64,000 nt of DNA from Alistipes sp. Its GTDB lineage: Bacteria; Bacteroidota; Bacteroidia; Bacteroidales; Rikenellaceae. Of this stretch, positions 19,923 through 29,068 are shown piece by piece. A program made the position numbers and the translations under genes. Each line of letters begins with the position of its first letter. The stretch's first letter is position 1. The stretch covers positions 248,001 to 312,000 of the forward strand of contig JALFNK010000013.1 of NCBI GenBank assembly GCA_022782405.1. The letters run 5' to 3'. Under the pieces are notes generated by a model that saw only the letters and a list, made by a program, of their open reading frames with translations, was not told where the DNA came from and made no database searches.

Positions 19923-20122
19923 AGCGCCTATTAATAATTTAGTTTAGTTGATTCATACATACGCTATAATATTTACGCGTTTACGCGCCATTAAAAAATG
20001 CCCCAATACCATAAGTGTCCTATATAATTATAGCGTTGTTCTTATTTTTAAATTGCTATATATACTACAGTATTAAAATAGTTATACAGACATTCTGATA
20101 CATTATCTGTGATTCTATTATA
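19923..20122. other. AT-rich gap with tandem TTTACGCG
   Basis: No gene is seen. TTTACGCG is repeated head to tail at 19972-19987. Nothing else stands out. Confidence 0.4.
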
Positions 20123-20875
20123 TTAAATAGAAGCTAATGATATTATCTTTTCATCTATTTTGATTTTATGATTTCCTGTTGTTGTGCGCAAATTCTTCCT
20201 GATTGTATCAATCGTAGAATTGGCAAACCATTCATGAAAGGTGTGCATGACAAACTGCGCTGTTACATCTCGACCGATATTATATTGAAAAGCTATGTTC
20301 CAAGCAAAGTTTTTAAGTGAGATTTGGGTAACGGCTACACGTCTTTTGATATGGATGTTTGTATTTGTGAGAGCTTGCCGATTTGTGACAAAGTATCGGA
20401 CACATTCACAGATTTGGAAGATTTCTTCTTCGCTAAAATCAAATTGCCTGAATGTGTTTCGAGTGTATTGCAATACGGCTTGTAGTTTTTTGTCTTCTTC
20501 CTTTTCTTTTTGCTGAAGATATTGTCGTTCCTCATGTTGGTACTCGTAATGGAATAACTCCATTCGTTTCATTAGAACATCATTGTTGTCTGTTGCAGAC
20601 GAGGTGTTGGCAAAGGCATATTCTTCTTTGGTCTGCTTGTTGGACGGCATTGAGTTCTGGCGCAATAGTGCAACTATGGCAATTATATGCGCCGACAGAA
20701 AAATGCAAATGTGATAGATGAATTTGAGAGTAACATAACACGCTACCATGACAAAGGGGAGAAGACTTAATTGCACACCAATAGCATCACTCACAGGGAA
20801 TGATATTGTGGACGCTAGAAGCACCGTTACTATTTCTATCGCCCAGGATTGGAATATATGTTGCTTTTGCTTCAT
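20123..20875 (-). CDS. Membrane-anchored protein of unknown function
   Basis: A 250-residue protein that I cannot assign to a family. Residues about 10-70 hold two or three membrane helices (IVTVLLASTISFPVSDAIGV, LLPFVMVACYVTLKFIY, FLSAHIIAIVALL). Residues 95-150 are a charged coiled-coil-like stretch (EYQHEERQYLQQKEKEEDKK). The C-terminal 100 residues look globular, with FDFSEEEIFQICECVRYFVT and TAQFVMHTFHEWF. It stands alone between the TIR operon and the right edge of the element, on the opposite strand, with its own TACTTTTG promoter. A role as a cargo or transfer-related protein is possible, but nothing in it proves either. Confidence 0.65.
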   Translation of the reverse strand: MKQKQHIFQSWAIEIVTVLLASTISFPVSDAIGVQLSLLPFVMVACYVTLKFIYHICIFLSAHIIAIVALLRQNSMPSNKQTKEEYAFANTSSATDNNDVLMKRMELFHYEYQHEERQYLQQKEKEEDKKLQAVLQYTRNTFRQFDFSEEEIFQICECVRYFVTNRQALTNTNIHIKRRVAVTQISLKNFAWNIAFQYNIGRDVTAQFVMHTFHEWFANSTIDTIRKNLRTTTGNHKIKIDEKIISLASI

Positions 20876-20901
20876 AATTATTTTTGTCTATGATTACTTT
20901 G

Positions 20902-20909
20902 CAAAAGTA
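20902..20909 (-). promoter_or_regulatory. -7 promoter box for the membrane protein gene
   Basis: TACTTTTG on the minus strand, a full TAnnTTTG match, 27 bases before the start. No well-spaced -33 element is seen. Confidence 0.55.
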
Positions 20910-21374
20910 TAACGTATTTCCATAAAAAACGAAAGTCAAAAATAAGCGAAAAAGATGCAATGTCTTCGTTTTATGCGTTTTGTGAAAAGAAGAGCAAAAC
21001 AAGTGCAAATATCCAACATCAAATGAAAACATCTGCAAATACAAAATACATAGTTAAATAATCATAAATCTTCCTTTTGCCGTGGAAATATCTCTTTTTA
21101 CTCTTGCTTTTCAATATATAACCACTAAAATAACTCATATTTGTACCATGAAATTATAAATAGTTGATATTCATAGCGTATTATATTTGGGTTAGTAGTT
21201 TAGGAGGGCAACCTCCGGAGGCAGCAGGCAATCGCGAGATTCCCTGCTGTTTTTGTATCATAGGCCGACCTGCGCGGAAATATACGCGTTCGAAAGCACG
21301 AAAGCTCGGACACACGGAAACACGGGATCTTGTATTGCCGCTTCCACGACACCGGCCGCCTCAACGGCCTTGCA
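20910..21374. other. Gap holding the probable right end of the mobile element
   Basis: No gene is seen in 465 bases. Base use changes sharply near 21200, from AT-rich to GC-rich. The junction region has a GGAGG-GCAA-CCTCC hairpin (21203-21216) followed by a terminator-like hairpin. The attachment repeat cannot be recognised because its partner lies left of the window. Confidence 0.45.
21222..21254 (+). terminator. Hairpin with T-run at the element/chromosome junction
   Basis: CAGCAGG and CCTGCTG form the outer stem, with AATC-GCGA-GATT as an inner stem and loop, followed by TTTTT. It reads out of the element toward the convergent TonB-receptor gene. Confidence 0.65.
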
Positions 21375-23753
21375 TCAGAACTCCACCGTAATGCCGATCG
21401 ACGGCAGCAGCGTGCCGCTCACCTGCGAAATGAACTTCATCCGGTAACGCTGTTCGGAAAGAGGGGCATCGGGATTTTCGACAACACCCGTGGACATGGG
21501 CACGTCGGGCTGCCGGAGTTTGCTGCCCGTAACGTTCTGCACGTCGATGTAAAAGCCCAGCATGCACCCCTTGAAGTAGAAGATCTTGTCGATACGCAGA
21601 TCGAGCTGCGCAAAGGCGTCGAGCCGCTCGGCATTGTAGCGCGTGTAGTCGTAGTAGGGACGTCCCTGGGCATCCCATGCCTCGACGAGCGACGATTTGT
21701 CCAGATCATAGGGCGTATAGGGGGCTCCGCCCACGGCGCTCAACTTGGCGCCGATGCTCCAGTTACGGGGCAGGTCGTATGTTCCGCTCACGTTGATGAC
21801 AAAGCGGTTGTCCCAGGCCGAGGCAACCCACGCCGACGAGGCGTCGCCGCGGTACTCGCTGCGGTAGAGCGTTACCGACCCCACGATATTCACCCGTCCG
21901 GGAATCTGCCAGCGGGCCATCGCCTCCACGCCGTAGGAGCGGCCCTCGGCTGAGGATACGAGCGCCTCGTTGCCCACCACACCATAGTCGTTGCCCTTGC
22001 ACGAGAGGGGTATGCCGTCCGCAAGCGACAGCGGCACGTCGTCATACCCCTTGTAGAAGCCTTCGAGCGAGAGGACCAGCCGGTCGCGCAGATGCCAGTT
22101 CACCCCGGCACTCACCGCGCCGACACGCAGATAGCGCAGATCGCGGTTCACATACGCCCCGGCATCGAGGTATCCGAGGGCCGTATAGGGCGGCAGCTGG
22201 TAGTAGAGCCCGGCGCTGCCGCTCACCTTCCACCCTCCGCCCAACACATACGACAGCGAGGCGCGCGGCGAAAGCTGGTGCCACGGACGGGCCATGTAGG
22301 AGGAGTAGTCGCAGCCGTCGGCCCGCACACCGGCCGAGGCCGTAAAGCGCTTGTTCACCGAGGTGTAGTCGGCACCGACGAAGAGTCCCCAGCCGAGTAT
22401 GCCCAGATCGGTGCGGTAGTCCGCCGTGCGGACCTCATCGGTGTAGAGGCGCTGGAAAGTGCGGTTCGTATAGTTCGAATAGTTCAGTTCGGCACCTTCG
22501 CGCAGGATCCACTGCCCGAGATAGCTGCGGTTCTCGGCCCGCAGGGTGCTCTTCTGTTCCACGGAGCGCAGCCGCAGCGTGAGGTTCTCCTCCGACGAAT
22601 CGTCGTTGCCGCGGTACTTGAGATTGCGGTTGTTCAGGTAGTTGTGGCTTAACGTTACACGCTGCACATGCTGTCCGGCATAGTGCTGCCACACGGCTCC
22701 GACCGTGAAGGTCTCCTGCTGGATGCGCGGCAGGTAGCTCAACAGATATTCGGCATCCTCGCCCTTCTCATCGACATTGAGCTTCATGTTGTCGATACCC
22801 GCCAGCGCCAGGAAGGTCAGCTCGTCGCGCTCCGAGAAGCGCGTCTTGACCTTCACCTGCCCGTCGATGTAGTTCGGCAGGAAGGGCAGTCCCAGCATCT
22901 TGAAAAGCAGCTGCAGGTAGGATTGCCTGAGCGAGAAGAGGTAGGTCGTCTTCTCCCCGATATGGCCGCTGCCGCTGATGCCCGCATCCGAGGCGCCGAG
23001 CGTCGCCTTGAAGGTCTGCCGTTCGGCATTGCCGTCGCGGAGCTTGAAGTCGAGCACCGAACTCAAGGCCCCGGCCCGGTCGGCCGGAAAGGCTCCGGTA
23101 TAGAAGCTGATCTCACGGATCAGATCGGCATTGACGATACTCACCGGACCGCCCGTGGCGCCCTGCGTGGCGAAATGGTTGATGTTGGGGATCTCGATGC
23201 CGTCCATGAAAAACTTGTTCTCCGAAGGGCCTCCGCCCCGCACGATCAGGTCGTTGCGGTATCCCACGGGCGAGAAGGCCACACCCGGATAGGAGCGCAC
23301 GATGCGCGAGATGTCGCGGTTCGAGCCGGGGCTCTTTTCGATCTCGCGGACGCCGATGACATTCAGTCCCACGGGGCTTTCGACCGTCGCCCGGAACGGC
23401 GAAGGACGCACCGTTACAGCCTCGACCTGCGTGGCATCCTCCTCGAGTTCGATCTCCACGAAGGGTGTGGCGGCAGAGACAAGGTATTCGGGACTCACAT
23501 AACCCTTGTAACCGATCGAAGAGGCGACGAAACGATGTATGCCGGGACGCACACGCTCAATGACGAAACGCCCGGTGGAATCCGTCGAGGCGCCGCGCTG
23601 CTCCTCGCCCTGCACCACGACCGAGGCATAGGGCACCGCCTGACGCGTCAGGCGGTCGATCACCCGTCCGGCAACCGGATAGGCCTCCTGCGCCCCGACC
23701 GGAATCGAGAAAAGGCAGAACAAACCGCACAAACCGAAGAGCAATCTTTTCAT
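21375..23753 (-). CDS. TonB-dependent receptor with carboxypeptidase-like N-terminal domain
   Basis: A 792-residue outer-membrane receptor. A signal peptide (MKRLLFGLCGLFCLFSIPVGAQ) is followed by a carboxypeptidase regulatory-like domain (about residues 28-110, VAGRVIDRLTRQAVPYASVVV), a plug domain (about 125-230, NRDISRIVRSYPGVAFSP, DLIVRGGGPSENKFFMDG) and a beta barrel ending in the aromatic SIGITVEF. It takes up an unknown ligand using TonB energy. There is no SusD partner, so a metal or cofactor substrate is as likely as a glycan. It lies 87 bases after the endonuclease/phosphatase-family gene on the same strand and may be cotranscribed with it. Confidence 0.92.
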   Translation of the reverse strand: MKRLLFGLCGLFCLFSIPVGAQEAYPVAGRVIDRLTRQAVPYASVVVQGEEQRGASTDSTGRFVIERVRPGIHRFVASSIGYKGYVSPEYLVSAATPFVEIELEEDATQVEAVTVRPSPFRATVESPVGLNVIGVREIEKSPGSNRDISRIVRSYPGVAFSPVGYRNDLIVRGGGPSENKFFMDGIEIPNINHFATQGATGGPVSIVNADLIREISFYTGAFPADRAGALSSVLDFKLRDGNAERQTFKATLGASDAGISGSGHIGEKTTYLFSLRQSYLQLLFKMLGLPFLPNYIDGQVKVKTRFSERDELTFLALAGIDNMKLNVDEKGEDAEYLLSYLPRIQQETFTVGAVWQHYAGQHVQRVTLSHNYLNNRNLKYRGNDDSSEENLTLRLRSVEQKSTLRAENRSYLGQWILREGAELNYSNYTNRTFQRLYTDEVRTADYRTDLGILGWGLFVGADYTSVNKRFTASAGVRADGCDYSSYMARPWHQLSPRASLSYVLGGGWKVSGSAGLYYQLPPYTALGYLDAGAYVNRDLRYLRVGAVSAGVNWHLRDRLVLSLEGFYKGYDDVPLSLADGIPLSCKGNDYGVVGNEALVSSAEGRSYGVEAMARWQIPGRVNIVGSVTLYRSEYRGDASSAWVASAWDNRFVINVSGTYDLPRNWSIGAKLSAVGGAPYTPYDLDKSSLVEAWDAQGRPYYDYTRYNAERLDAFAQLDLRIDKIFYFKGCMLGFYIDVQNVTGSKLRQPDVPMSTGVVENPDAPLSEQRYRMKFISQVSGTLLPSIGITVEF

Positions 23754-23840
23754 GGGTCAAACCTGTTTTTTCGAATTACAAAAACCATGCTCCGCTCCGA
23801 ATCCACGTCAAACCGAATGCATACATCAGAGCCCGGAGGG

Positions 23841-24671
23841 CTACCACGCCACTTCGAGCAGCACGGGCAGATGATCCGAAGCCCGGCGCAGGTCGCCCGC
23901 CGCGGAGCGGTTCAGCACCCGGGCTTCGACCACCTCGCACGGCACGCCGTCGCGCCATACGAAGATGTAATCGATACACTCGCGGGGAGGATCCGACGGA
24001 TAGGTGCCGCCATCGGTAGGGGTCATCAGATGCCATCGCTGCCGGAACCGCCGAATCGTCTCGGAATCGGGCGCGGCATTCATGTCGCCCGCCAGGAAGA
24101 CGGGCTTCCGCACCCCGGCGACGAACCGCGCCACAAGGCTGTCGATCGCACGCACCTGCTCGTGCTGCGCCGCGGCGGAGACATGGTCCAGATGCGTGGC
24201 GGCAAAGACGTAGTCTTCGGTTTCGACGATCACGAGCGCCCGTGGCTCCGCGCCCCCGGCCTGCGGCAGTACGGCCGTCTGCGTACGGAGAATCCCGTCG
24301 CGCGTCATCACCCCATCGCCGTACGAACCGCCGCCGAAAGGCATCGCCGCCCCGAAGCGGAACGCCCAGCCGCCCATCAGCGAAGCGATGCGCTCCAGTT
24401 GGAATACCCCGCCCGTACGGCGCGTACAGCTGTCCAGCTCGTTCAGCGCAACCGCATCGGGCCGCTCGTGCGACAGTACGTCGGCAACCAGCCGGTAATC
24501 ATCCTCGAGGTATTTGTTGAAAACCCCGACATTGTAAGTTATCAGGCGCAGCGTGCGTTTCGCACTGCTCCGCTCCGCCATGGACCGCGACTCCCCGGTC
24601 CGAACGGCCCATACGACACATGCCGCCGCCAAGAGGCATGCCACAAGGATCCATCCTGTTTTCCGTTTCAT
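23841..24671 (-). CDS. Endonuclease/exonuclease/phosphatase family protein
   Basis: A 276-residue metal-dependent hydrolase anchored by an N-terminal membrane helix (TGWILVACLLAAACVVWAV). The family motifs are in order: ITYNVG (N47), ALNELDS (E78), ATHLDH (H160), AGDMNAAPDS (D196, N198) and ASDHLP near the end. The substrate could be nucleic acid, a phosphoinositide-like lipid or another phosphodiester; the sequence does not tell. ATG 24671 is chosen because it begins the membrane helix; the upstream open stretch contains the terminator of the next gene. Confidence 0.88.
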   Translation of the reverse strand: MKRKTGWILVACLLAAACVVWAVRTGESRSMAERSSAKRTLRLITYNVGVFNKYLEDDYRLVADVLSHERPDAVALNELDSCTRRTGGVFQLERIASLMGGWAFRFGAAMPFGGGSYGDGVMTRDGILRTQTAVLPQAGGAEPRALVIVETEDYVFAATHLDHVSAAAQHEQVRAIDSLVARFVAGVRKPVFLAGDMNAAPDSETIRRFRQRWHLMTPTDGGTYPSDPPRECIDYIFVWRDGVPCEVVEARVLNRSAAGDLRRASDHLPVLLEVAW

Positions 24672-24746
24672 GATCTCCGATGCTGCGGCGCAGGCTCCCG
24701 GAGCGGGATCCGGGATACGACCGGCGCCTTCGATATCACGAAGGTA

Positions 24747-24780
24747 CAAAAAAATCCGCGAAGTCCGGACGACTTCGCGG
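24747..24780 (-). terminator. Terminator after the PepSY-like lipoprotein gene
   Basis: A 10-bp stem, CCGCGAAGTC with GACTTCGCGG, followed on the minus strand by ATTTTTTT. Confidence 0.85.
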
Positions 24781-24819
24781 AAAAACGCCCGGATAATCCG
24801 GACAGAGCGGATAACGGCA

Positions 24820-25710
24820 TCAACGTCCGAGGAGCGTTCCATCGGAAGAGATCCGCAGCGTCAGTTCGTGATCGCGGTCATTCTCCAGCTCGAGTGCGTA
24901 CCAGGCGCCGTCCGGCGTCTCCACAAACTCCGCATCGTCGAGCCGATAACCCTTCGCCTCGGAGTAGTCCGATACCTCCCAGGCCGATACGACCGTCGCC
25001 GGGAGTTCCGTACGCCGCAGTTCGGTCCTTGTATACAGCCAGTTTTCGGCTCGGTCGAAGAAGAGTTCGCGCTTCACGCGATCGGCATCGACGAGCTCGA
25101 CCTCCGTACCTTCGTACTCGGCATCCACATCGATGATACGGGCTCCGGGGTAGCGGCTTGCGATATAGTTTTCGATACTGCCCGAAGGTACCGAAGGGAT
25201 GAAGTCGCCGTAGTCATCGTCCGAATCGGCCACGCACTTCACCAGTACGCCGTCCGCCGTATAGTAGAGGTCCATCTCCGTACCGTTTTGTTCGACCTCG
25301 ATGACATAGATTACCTCTACGCCGTTGCGCTCCAGCATATCGATATCATCGACCCGCCAGGAGGCATACTCACCCGACGCAAAAGTCCGACGCACAGCCT
25401 CGGGGAGCTCGTCGAAGCGGATATCGCTCTCGGTCATCGTCCACATGCCGTCGGCATTGACAAACCACGCCGCACACCCCGCTTCCGCGGCACGCGTACC
25501 GTTCCAGGCGAACTCCGCCACGGCATATTCGCCCTTCACCTCCCAACGGACCTGCGATGCGCCCGGATAGCGCATCTCGAAAGCCGCACGGGCAGCCTCC
25601 GATACGGATGCCGAACCGCCCGCAGCGGCATCTTCCTTCTCGCAGCCGACAGCCGTCAATGCAACGGCCGTCAGCATCCACATGTTCCGAAACAGTTGTA
25701 TACCTTTCAT
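24820..25710 (-). CDS. PepSY-like domain lipoprotein
   Basis: A 296-residue lipoprotein with a signal ending in TAVALTAVGC. The mature part has repeated PepSY-like (DUF2874-type) units, seen as ARAAFEMRYPGASQVRWEV with AVAEFAWNG and again as IENYIASRYPGARIIDVD with GTEVELVD. Proteins of this type are exported and bind no known ligand with certainty. ATG 25710 is used because it gives the proper lipoprotein signal; a TTG nine bases upstream is less likely. It has its own terminator. Confidence 0.8.
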   Translation of the reverse strand: MKGIQLFRNMWMLTAVALTAVGCEKEDAAAGGSASVSEAARAAFEMRYPGASQVRWEVKGEYAVAEFAWNGTRAAEAGCAAWFVNADGMWTMTESDIRFDELPEAVRRTFASGEYASWRVDDIDMLERNGVEVIYVIEVEQNGTEMDLYYTADGVLVKCVADSDDDYGDFIPSVPSGSIENYIASRYPGARIIDVDAEYEGTEVELVDADRVKRELFFDRAENWLYTRTELRRTELPATVVSAWEVSDYSEAKGYRLDDAEFVETPDGAWYALELENDRDHELTLRISSDGTLLGR

Positions 25711-25820
25711 ACGATCCAAATTATATTATGAGTTAATCGGATTGGTTTTTATTTCGGAGACAAAGGTCGCTGACAATTCTGAACGGAATCTGAAATTATC
25801 CCCGAAAGTCCTCCGTGAAG

Positions 25821-25853
25821 AAAAAATCCGCGGGGCCCGTACGGAACCCCGCG
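25821..25853 (-). terminator. Terminator after the ABC/DUF4857 operon
   Basis: CGCGGGG (25829-25835) pairs with CCCCGCG (25847-25853); TTTTTT follows on the minus strand. Confidence 0.85.
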
Positions 25854-25875
25854 AAAAAAATAGCCAACGGCAGCC

Positions 25876-26907
25876 TCATTGCATCCGCGGCCGCACATAA
25901 TTGTCTCTTGAAGAGGTGAATACAAGTCCCGGGAGATGCCGTCCGGAGAGCGGATAACTCAACGTATCGAGCAATGCAAGGTTATCGGCCGCCACGGCGT
26001 AATAACGCTCGGCAGAGGCACCCTCGACGCAGACCGTCCAATGGAGCAGCGTCCCGATGATCGAGATCGATTCCCGCAGCGGATCGTAGGCAACCCCTTC
26101 GACACGGCGCACTTCGTAACCGGGCATGCAGACGGCATAGAGCCGATTCCGGTCGTCGGTCAGCAACGCCAGCGTGCGGCGGCTGTGGAACTCCGTAATG
26201 AAGAGATGCTCGGGCCGCACCCCTTCGGGAAGCGCTATGGCACGCACATAGGGACGCCCCTGCACCATCTTGAGGTGGAACATCTGCCGGTCGGCATCGA
26301 GCAGCACATACCCCTCGTCATACTCCTTGCGGGTTGTCGGGTTTCCCGAAATCTCCGTTACGGGGAAACGCACCCCTTTGCGGCGCATCGTCTCCGTAAA
26401 ACGGGCGCTCTTCTGCAGCTCGATGCGGTTGGCTGCCATGTCGATAAACTCGATGCCGTCGTCCGTGAGGCGGAAGGCATCCGCGGGCATCTCGAGATCG
26501 ACGCGCCCGGACATCGACTCCATGAGGAACCGGATGCCCGGTGTCGGGGTATTGATGCCCTGCGGCGTGGCGCGGAAGACGAAGGTCGCCGCCTGCGCCT
26601 CGCGGGGCGAGACGGGCCGCCCGCCGATCGAGTCGGGGAAGCGTCCGTCGGCCACCAGCTGCCGGGCGTAGAAGAGCGGCAGCAGCGAGTCGAACTGGTG
26701 CTGTTCGTACCGGTTGCCGCGACGGTCCGCATATTCGATTCCACCGTCGTCGCGGCGGATCAGGGCAAAATCATTCAATACCTCACTATACAGGGTGAAG
26801 GGAGTCGCATGGCGCTCCACCGTAAGGTAATTGACCGCCCAGGGCACCTGCCACAGCAGGAGGACAACAACAAGGAGCCCGAAAAACAATTTACTGAAAC
26901 GGGTCAT
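25876..26907 (-). CDS. DUF4857 membrane-anchored protein
   Basis: A 343-residue protein with one N-terminal membrane helix (LFFGLLVVVLLLWQVPWAVNYL) and a large extracytoplasmic part. It matches the DUF4857 family, which in Bacteroidetes sits after an ABC ATPase and permease. The last 150 residues look beta-rich (HLFITEFHSRRTLALLTDD). It ends a five-gene operon and begins 25 bases after the permease. Its job is probably part of the exporter or its substrate handling; this is inferred only from the constant gene order. Confidence 0.75.
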   Translation of the reverse strand: MTRFSKLFFGLLVVVLLLWQVPWAVNYLTVERHATPFTLYSEVLNDFALIRRDDGGIEYADRRGNRYEQHQFDSLLPLFYARQLVADGRFPDSIGGRPVSPREAQAATFVFRATPQGINTPTPGIRFLMESMSGRVDLEMPADAFRLTDDGIEFIDMAANRIELQKSARFTETMRRKGVRFPVTEISGNPTTRKEYDEGYVLLDADRQMFHLKMVQGRPYVRAIALPEGVRPEHLFITEFHSRRTLALLTDDRNRLYAVCMPGYEVRRVEGVAYDPLRESISIIGTLLHWTVCVEGASAERYYAVAADNLALLDTLSYPLSGRHLPGLVFTSSRDNYVRPRMQ

Positions 26908-26932
26908 GAACAGTTGGGATTTACGCGTGGGT

Positions 26933-27604
26933 TCAATCTTGTTTGCCGGCCGTAAAACGCACGACCGAAAGCCAGACGAGCGAGGCTGCGAGCAGCGTCG
27001 CCCCGATCAGGAAGGGCAGAAATCCGGCATAGGCCCGGGGCACGGGGGCCAGGAAGAAGATACGCAGCAGCAATACAGACATCAGGATATTCAGCAGACG
27101 GCGGCGCCACGTCGGTTCCAGGATCACCCACGCCGCGAAAAGGTAGGCGGCCCATCCGGCCGCATACCACGGCAGGAGCATTCCCGCGATCTGGGCAACC
27201 AGCTCCCGTGCAAGGACGGGCGACGCCGAGGCCACGATCACCGCAAGGCTCACGCCGAAGAGCAGCGCAAGAACCGCCAGCCCGAACAAAAGCATCATGC
27301 CTGTGGTCCGGAGGGCCGAAAGAGGAAGGTGAAGCGTCAGCTTGAGGCACTTGCGGTGCATCTCGGGAGCGAACTGCACGACGGCCAACAGCAGGCCGGC
27401 CAGCAGGGGCAGGTACTCCATCTGTTCGACGAAGACGGCATGGCGCGTAACCATCACCTCCCAGATATGCCCGGCCCCCATCATCGCCAGAGCCCGGTAA
27501 AGGCGCACCATGGCGTAGGCCGAGAAGGCGACCAGGACGACCAGCGCCGCGGCCAGATACCAGCGCGACTTGATCCACTCCTTATATAATAAAGCCTTGT
27601 ACAT
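26933..27604 (-). CDS. ABC transporter permease
   Basis: A 223-residue hydrophobic protein with about six membrane helices, opening with MYKALLYKEWIKSRWY, typical of ABC-2 type permeases. Hydrophobic blocks include YLPLLAGLLLAVVQF, MLLFGLAVLALLFGVSLAVIV and PFLIGATLLAASLVWL. It starts 5 bases after the ATPase gene and would pair with it. ATG 27604 is chosen over an upstream extension of 21 residues that lies in the ATPase gene. The substrate is unknown. Confidence 0.82.
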   Translation of the reverse strand: MYKALLYKEWIKSRWYLAAALVVLVAFSAYAMVRLYRALAMMGAGHIWEVMVTRHAVFVEQMEYLPLLAGLLLAVVQFAPEMHRKCLKLTLHLPLSALRTTGMMLLFGLAVLALLFGVSLAVIVASASPVLARELVAQIAGMLLPWYAAGWAAYLFAAWVILEPTWRRRLLNILMSVLLLRIFFLAPVPRAYAGFLPFLIGATLLAASLVWLSVVRFTAGKQD

Positions 27605-27609
27605 GGTTC

Positions 27610-28494
27610 TCAATATTTTCCGGTCAATCCGATAAAGGCATCCTCGAGCGAGATGCACTCCTCGCACAGTCCGTCGGCCGGGATTCCCGCCGCGACCAGG
27701 CGTTGCGCCACCTCCTCACGGGGCAGGAAGGAGCAGAATTCGAGCGTCGAGCGCACCACCGAGGGGTGGTAAAATGCCTCGCCGGCGGGCAGCGGGGTGT
27801 TCTCCGCAACCCGGCAGGTGAAACGCCGCAGCCGCTCGAGGATATGCGCCACGGGGCGCTGCAGCAGGATGCGTCCGTAGTCCATGATGATGCAGTCGTC
27901 TATGAGGCGCTCCATGTCCTGAATGATGTGCGAGGTGAGGAAGACGGTCTTGCCCTCGGCCTTGGCGTATTCGCGCAGGTAATCGACGAAAAGCCTCCGG
28001 TAGCCGGGGTCAAGCCCCAGCGAGAAGTCATCCAGCACGAGCAGTTCGGGGTCCTGGGCCAGGATAAGCCCCAGGGCGACCTGCGAGCGCTGGCCGCACG
28101 ACATGCGCGAGATGCGCTGCCGGGGAGCGACCTGCAACTTGCGCATCAGCTCGTAGTAGGCATCGCGCCGCCAAGCGGGATAGAAGGCCGCATAGAAACG
28201 TTCGATCTGCTCGATGGTCATGAACTGATACTGCACATGCCCCTCGATGAGCAAGCCGATGCGCCGCCGCGTCAGGGGCTGCATTCGCCGGATGTTTTCG
28301 CCGAAGATGCGGCACTCCCCGCTGCGGGGTTCGAGATACCCGCTCAAGATATTGATCGTCGTGGTCTTGCCCGTTCCGTTCTTGCCCAGCAGGCCGAGGA
28401 TTCGCCCCCGGGGTACGTCGAACGAAAGGTCTTCGTAAATTTTGCGCCGCCCGTAGTAGTGCGTCAGATGGCGGCATTCGATTACGGCTTCCAT
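27610..28494 (-). CDS. ABC transporter ATP-binding protein
   Basis: A 294-residue ATPase. Walker A is GKNGTGKT (about residues 37-44), the signature is MSCGQRSQVAL (about 131), and the H-loop is TSHIIQD. Walker B reads LLVLDDFSLGLD: the usual catalytic glutamate after the aspartate is replaced by aspartate, which would slow hydrolysis if the family rule holds. The C-terminal 80 residues form an extra domain. It lies 7 bases downstream of the PepSY membrane protein gene and 5 bases upstream of the permease gene, so it is the energising subunit of the same transporter. Confidence 0.9.
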   Translation of the reverse strand: MEAVIECRHLTHYYGRRKIYEDLSFDVPRGRILGLLGKNGTGKTTTINILSGYLEPRSGECRIFGENIRRMQPLTRRRIGLLIEGHVQYQFMTIEQIERFYAAFYPAWRRDAYYELMRKLQVAPRQRISRMSCGQRSQVALGLILAQDPELLVLDDFSLGLDPGYRRLFVDYLREYAKAEGKTVFLTSHIIQDMERLIDDCIIMDYGRILLQRPVAHILERLRRFTCRVAENTPLPAGEAFYHPSVVRSTLEFCSFLPREEVAQRLVAAGIPADGLCEECISLEDAFIGLTGKY

Positions 28495-28501
28495 GTCCCG
28501 G

Positions 28502-29068
28502 TCAGATAAGGAGGAACAACAGCGGAATGAGGATGCCGGCAGCCAGCTCCACGCCCCCGCGGCCCCAAAGTCCCTTGGGGCCCTTCACCAGCACGAGCCC
28601 CGTCAGCGTAATGAGGATCAACCCTCCGCCGAAGATGTCGGCGAAGACGGTCCACCACGATCCGGGATTGTAGTGCAGACGTGTCAGGGCGCTCCATACG
28701 GGACGTCGCGTAAGGCGCTCGAGGACAGCCTTGCCGCTGCGCAGGTCCGCGACAAACGACGATCCGCCCTTGAGAAAGATCTTCAGCGTCTGTTCGTCGG
28801 GAAAATAGTGCTTGACATAGGTCTCCTCGACCCCTTCACGTTCGAGCAGCGCCTCGGCATCGGCCCGCGTAAAGGCCCCCTTCACGGGCAGCGGCGCGGC
28901 AAGCACCAGCTCCGTACGCGAAACCGAGTAGTTGGGATTGAACGTGTCGCGGTGGTTCATCACAATGCCCGAAAGGGCATAGATAAGCACCATGCCGGCG
29001 AAGAAGTACGACAGGTCGCGGTGCAACGTGCGGCTCCAGCGCCGCAGCGTGCTACTGCTGAATTTCAT
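28502..29068 (-). CDS. PepSY-associated membrane protein
   Basis: A 188-residue protein of the PepSY-TM type: a membrane helix near residues 20-38 (LSYFFAGMVLIYALSGIVMNH), a soluble PepSY-like part (about 60-120, with ADAEALLEREGVEETYVKHY), and two C-terminal helices (IFGGGLILITLTGLVLV and VELAAGILIPLLFLLI). HRDLSY and RLHYNPGSW resemble heme or metal-reductase-like family members. Its start overlaps the end of the upstream lipoprotein gene by 17 bases, so translation is coupled. Confidence 0.82.
   Translation of the reverse strand: MKFSSSTLRRWSRTLHRDLSYFFAGMVLIYALSGIVMNHRDTFNPNYSVSRTELVLAAPLPVKGAFTRADAEALLEREGVEETYVKHYFPDEQTLKIFLKGGSSFVADLRSGKAVLERLTRRPVWSALTRLHYNPGSWWTVFADIFGGGLILITLTGLVLVKGPKGLWGRGGVELAAGILIPLLFLLI

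Noticed and set aside
21203..21230. Possible SRP/4.5S RNA because of CCGGAGG-CAGCAGG
   Set aside because: The conserved GGAA tetraloop and symmetric loop are absent; it reads as a hairpin pair at the element edge.
24672..24842. Longer N-terminus for the endonuclease/phosphatase-family protein
   Set aside because: It would read through the terminator hairpin of the upstream gene and precede the natural membrane-helix start.
22668..25136. 822-codon frame on the plus strand across three minus-strand genes
   Set aside because: It spans gene boundaries and a terminator and has no recognisable domain.
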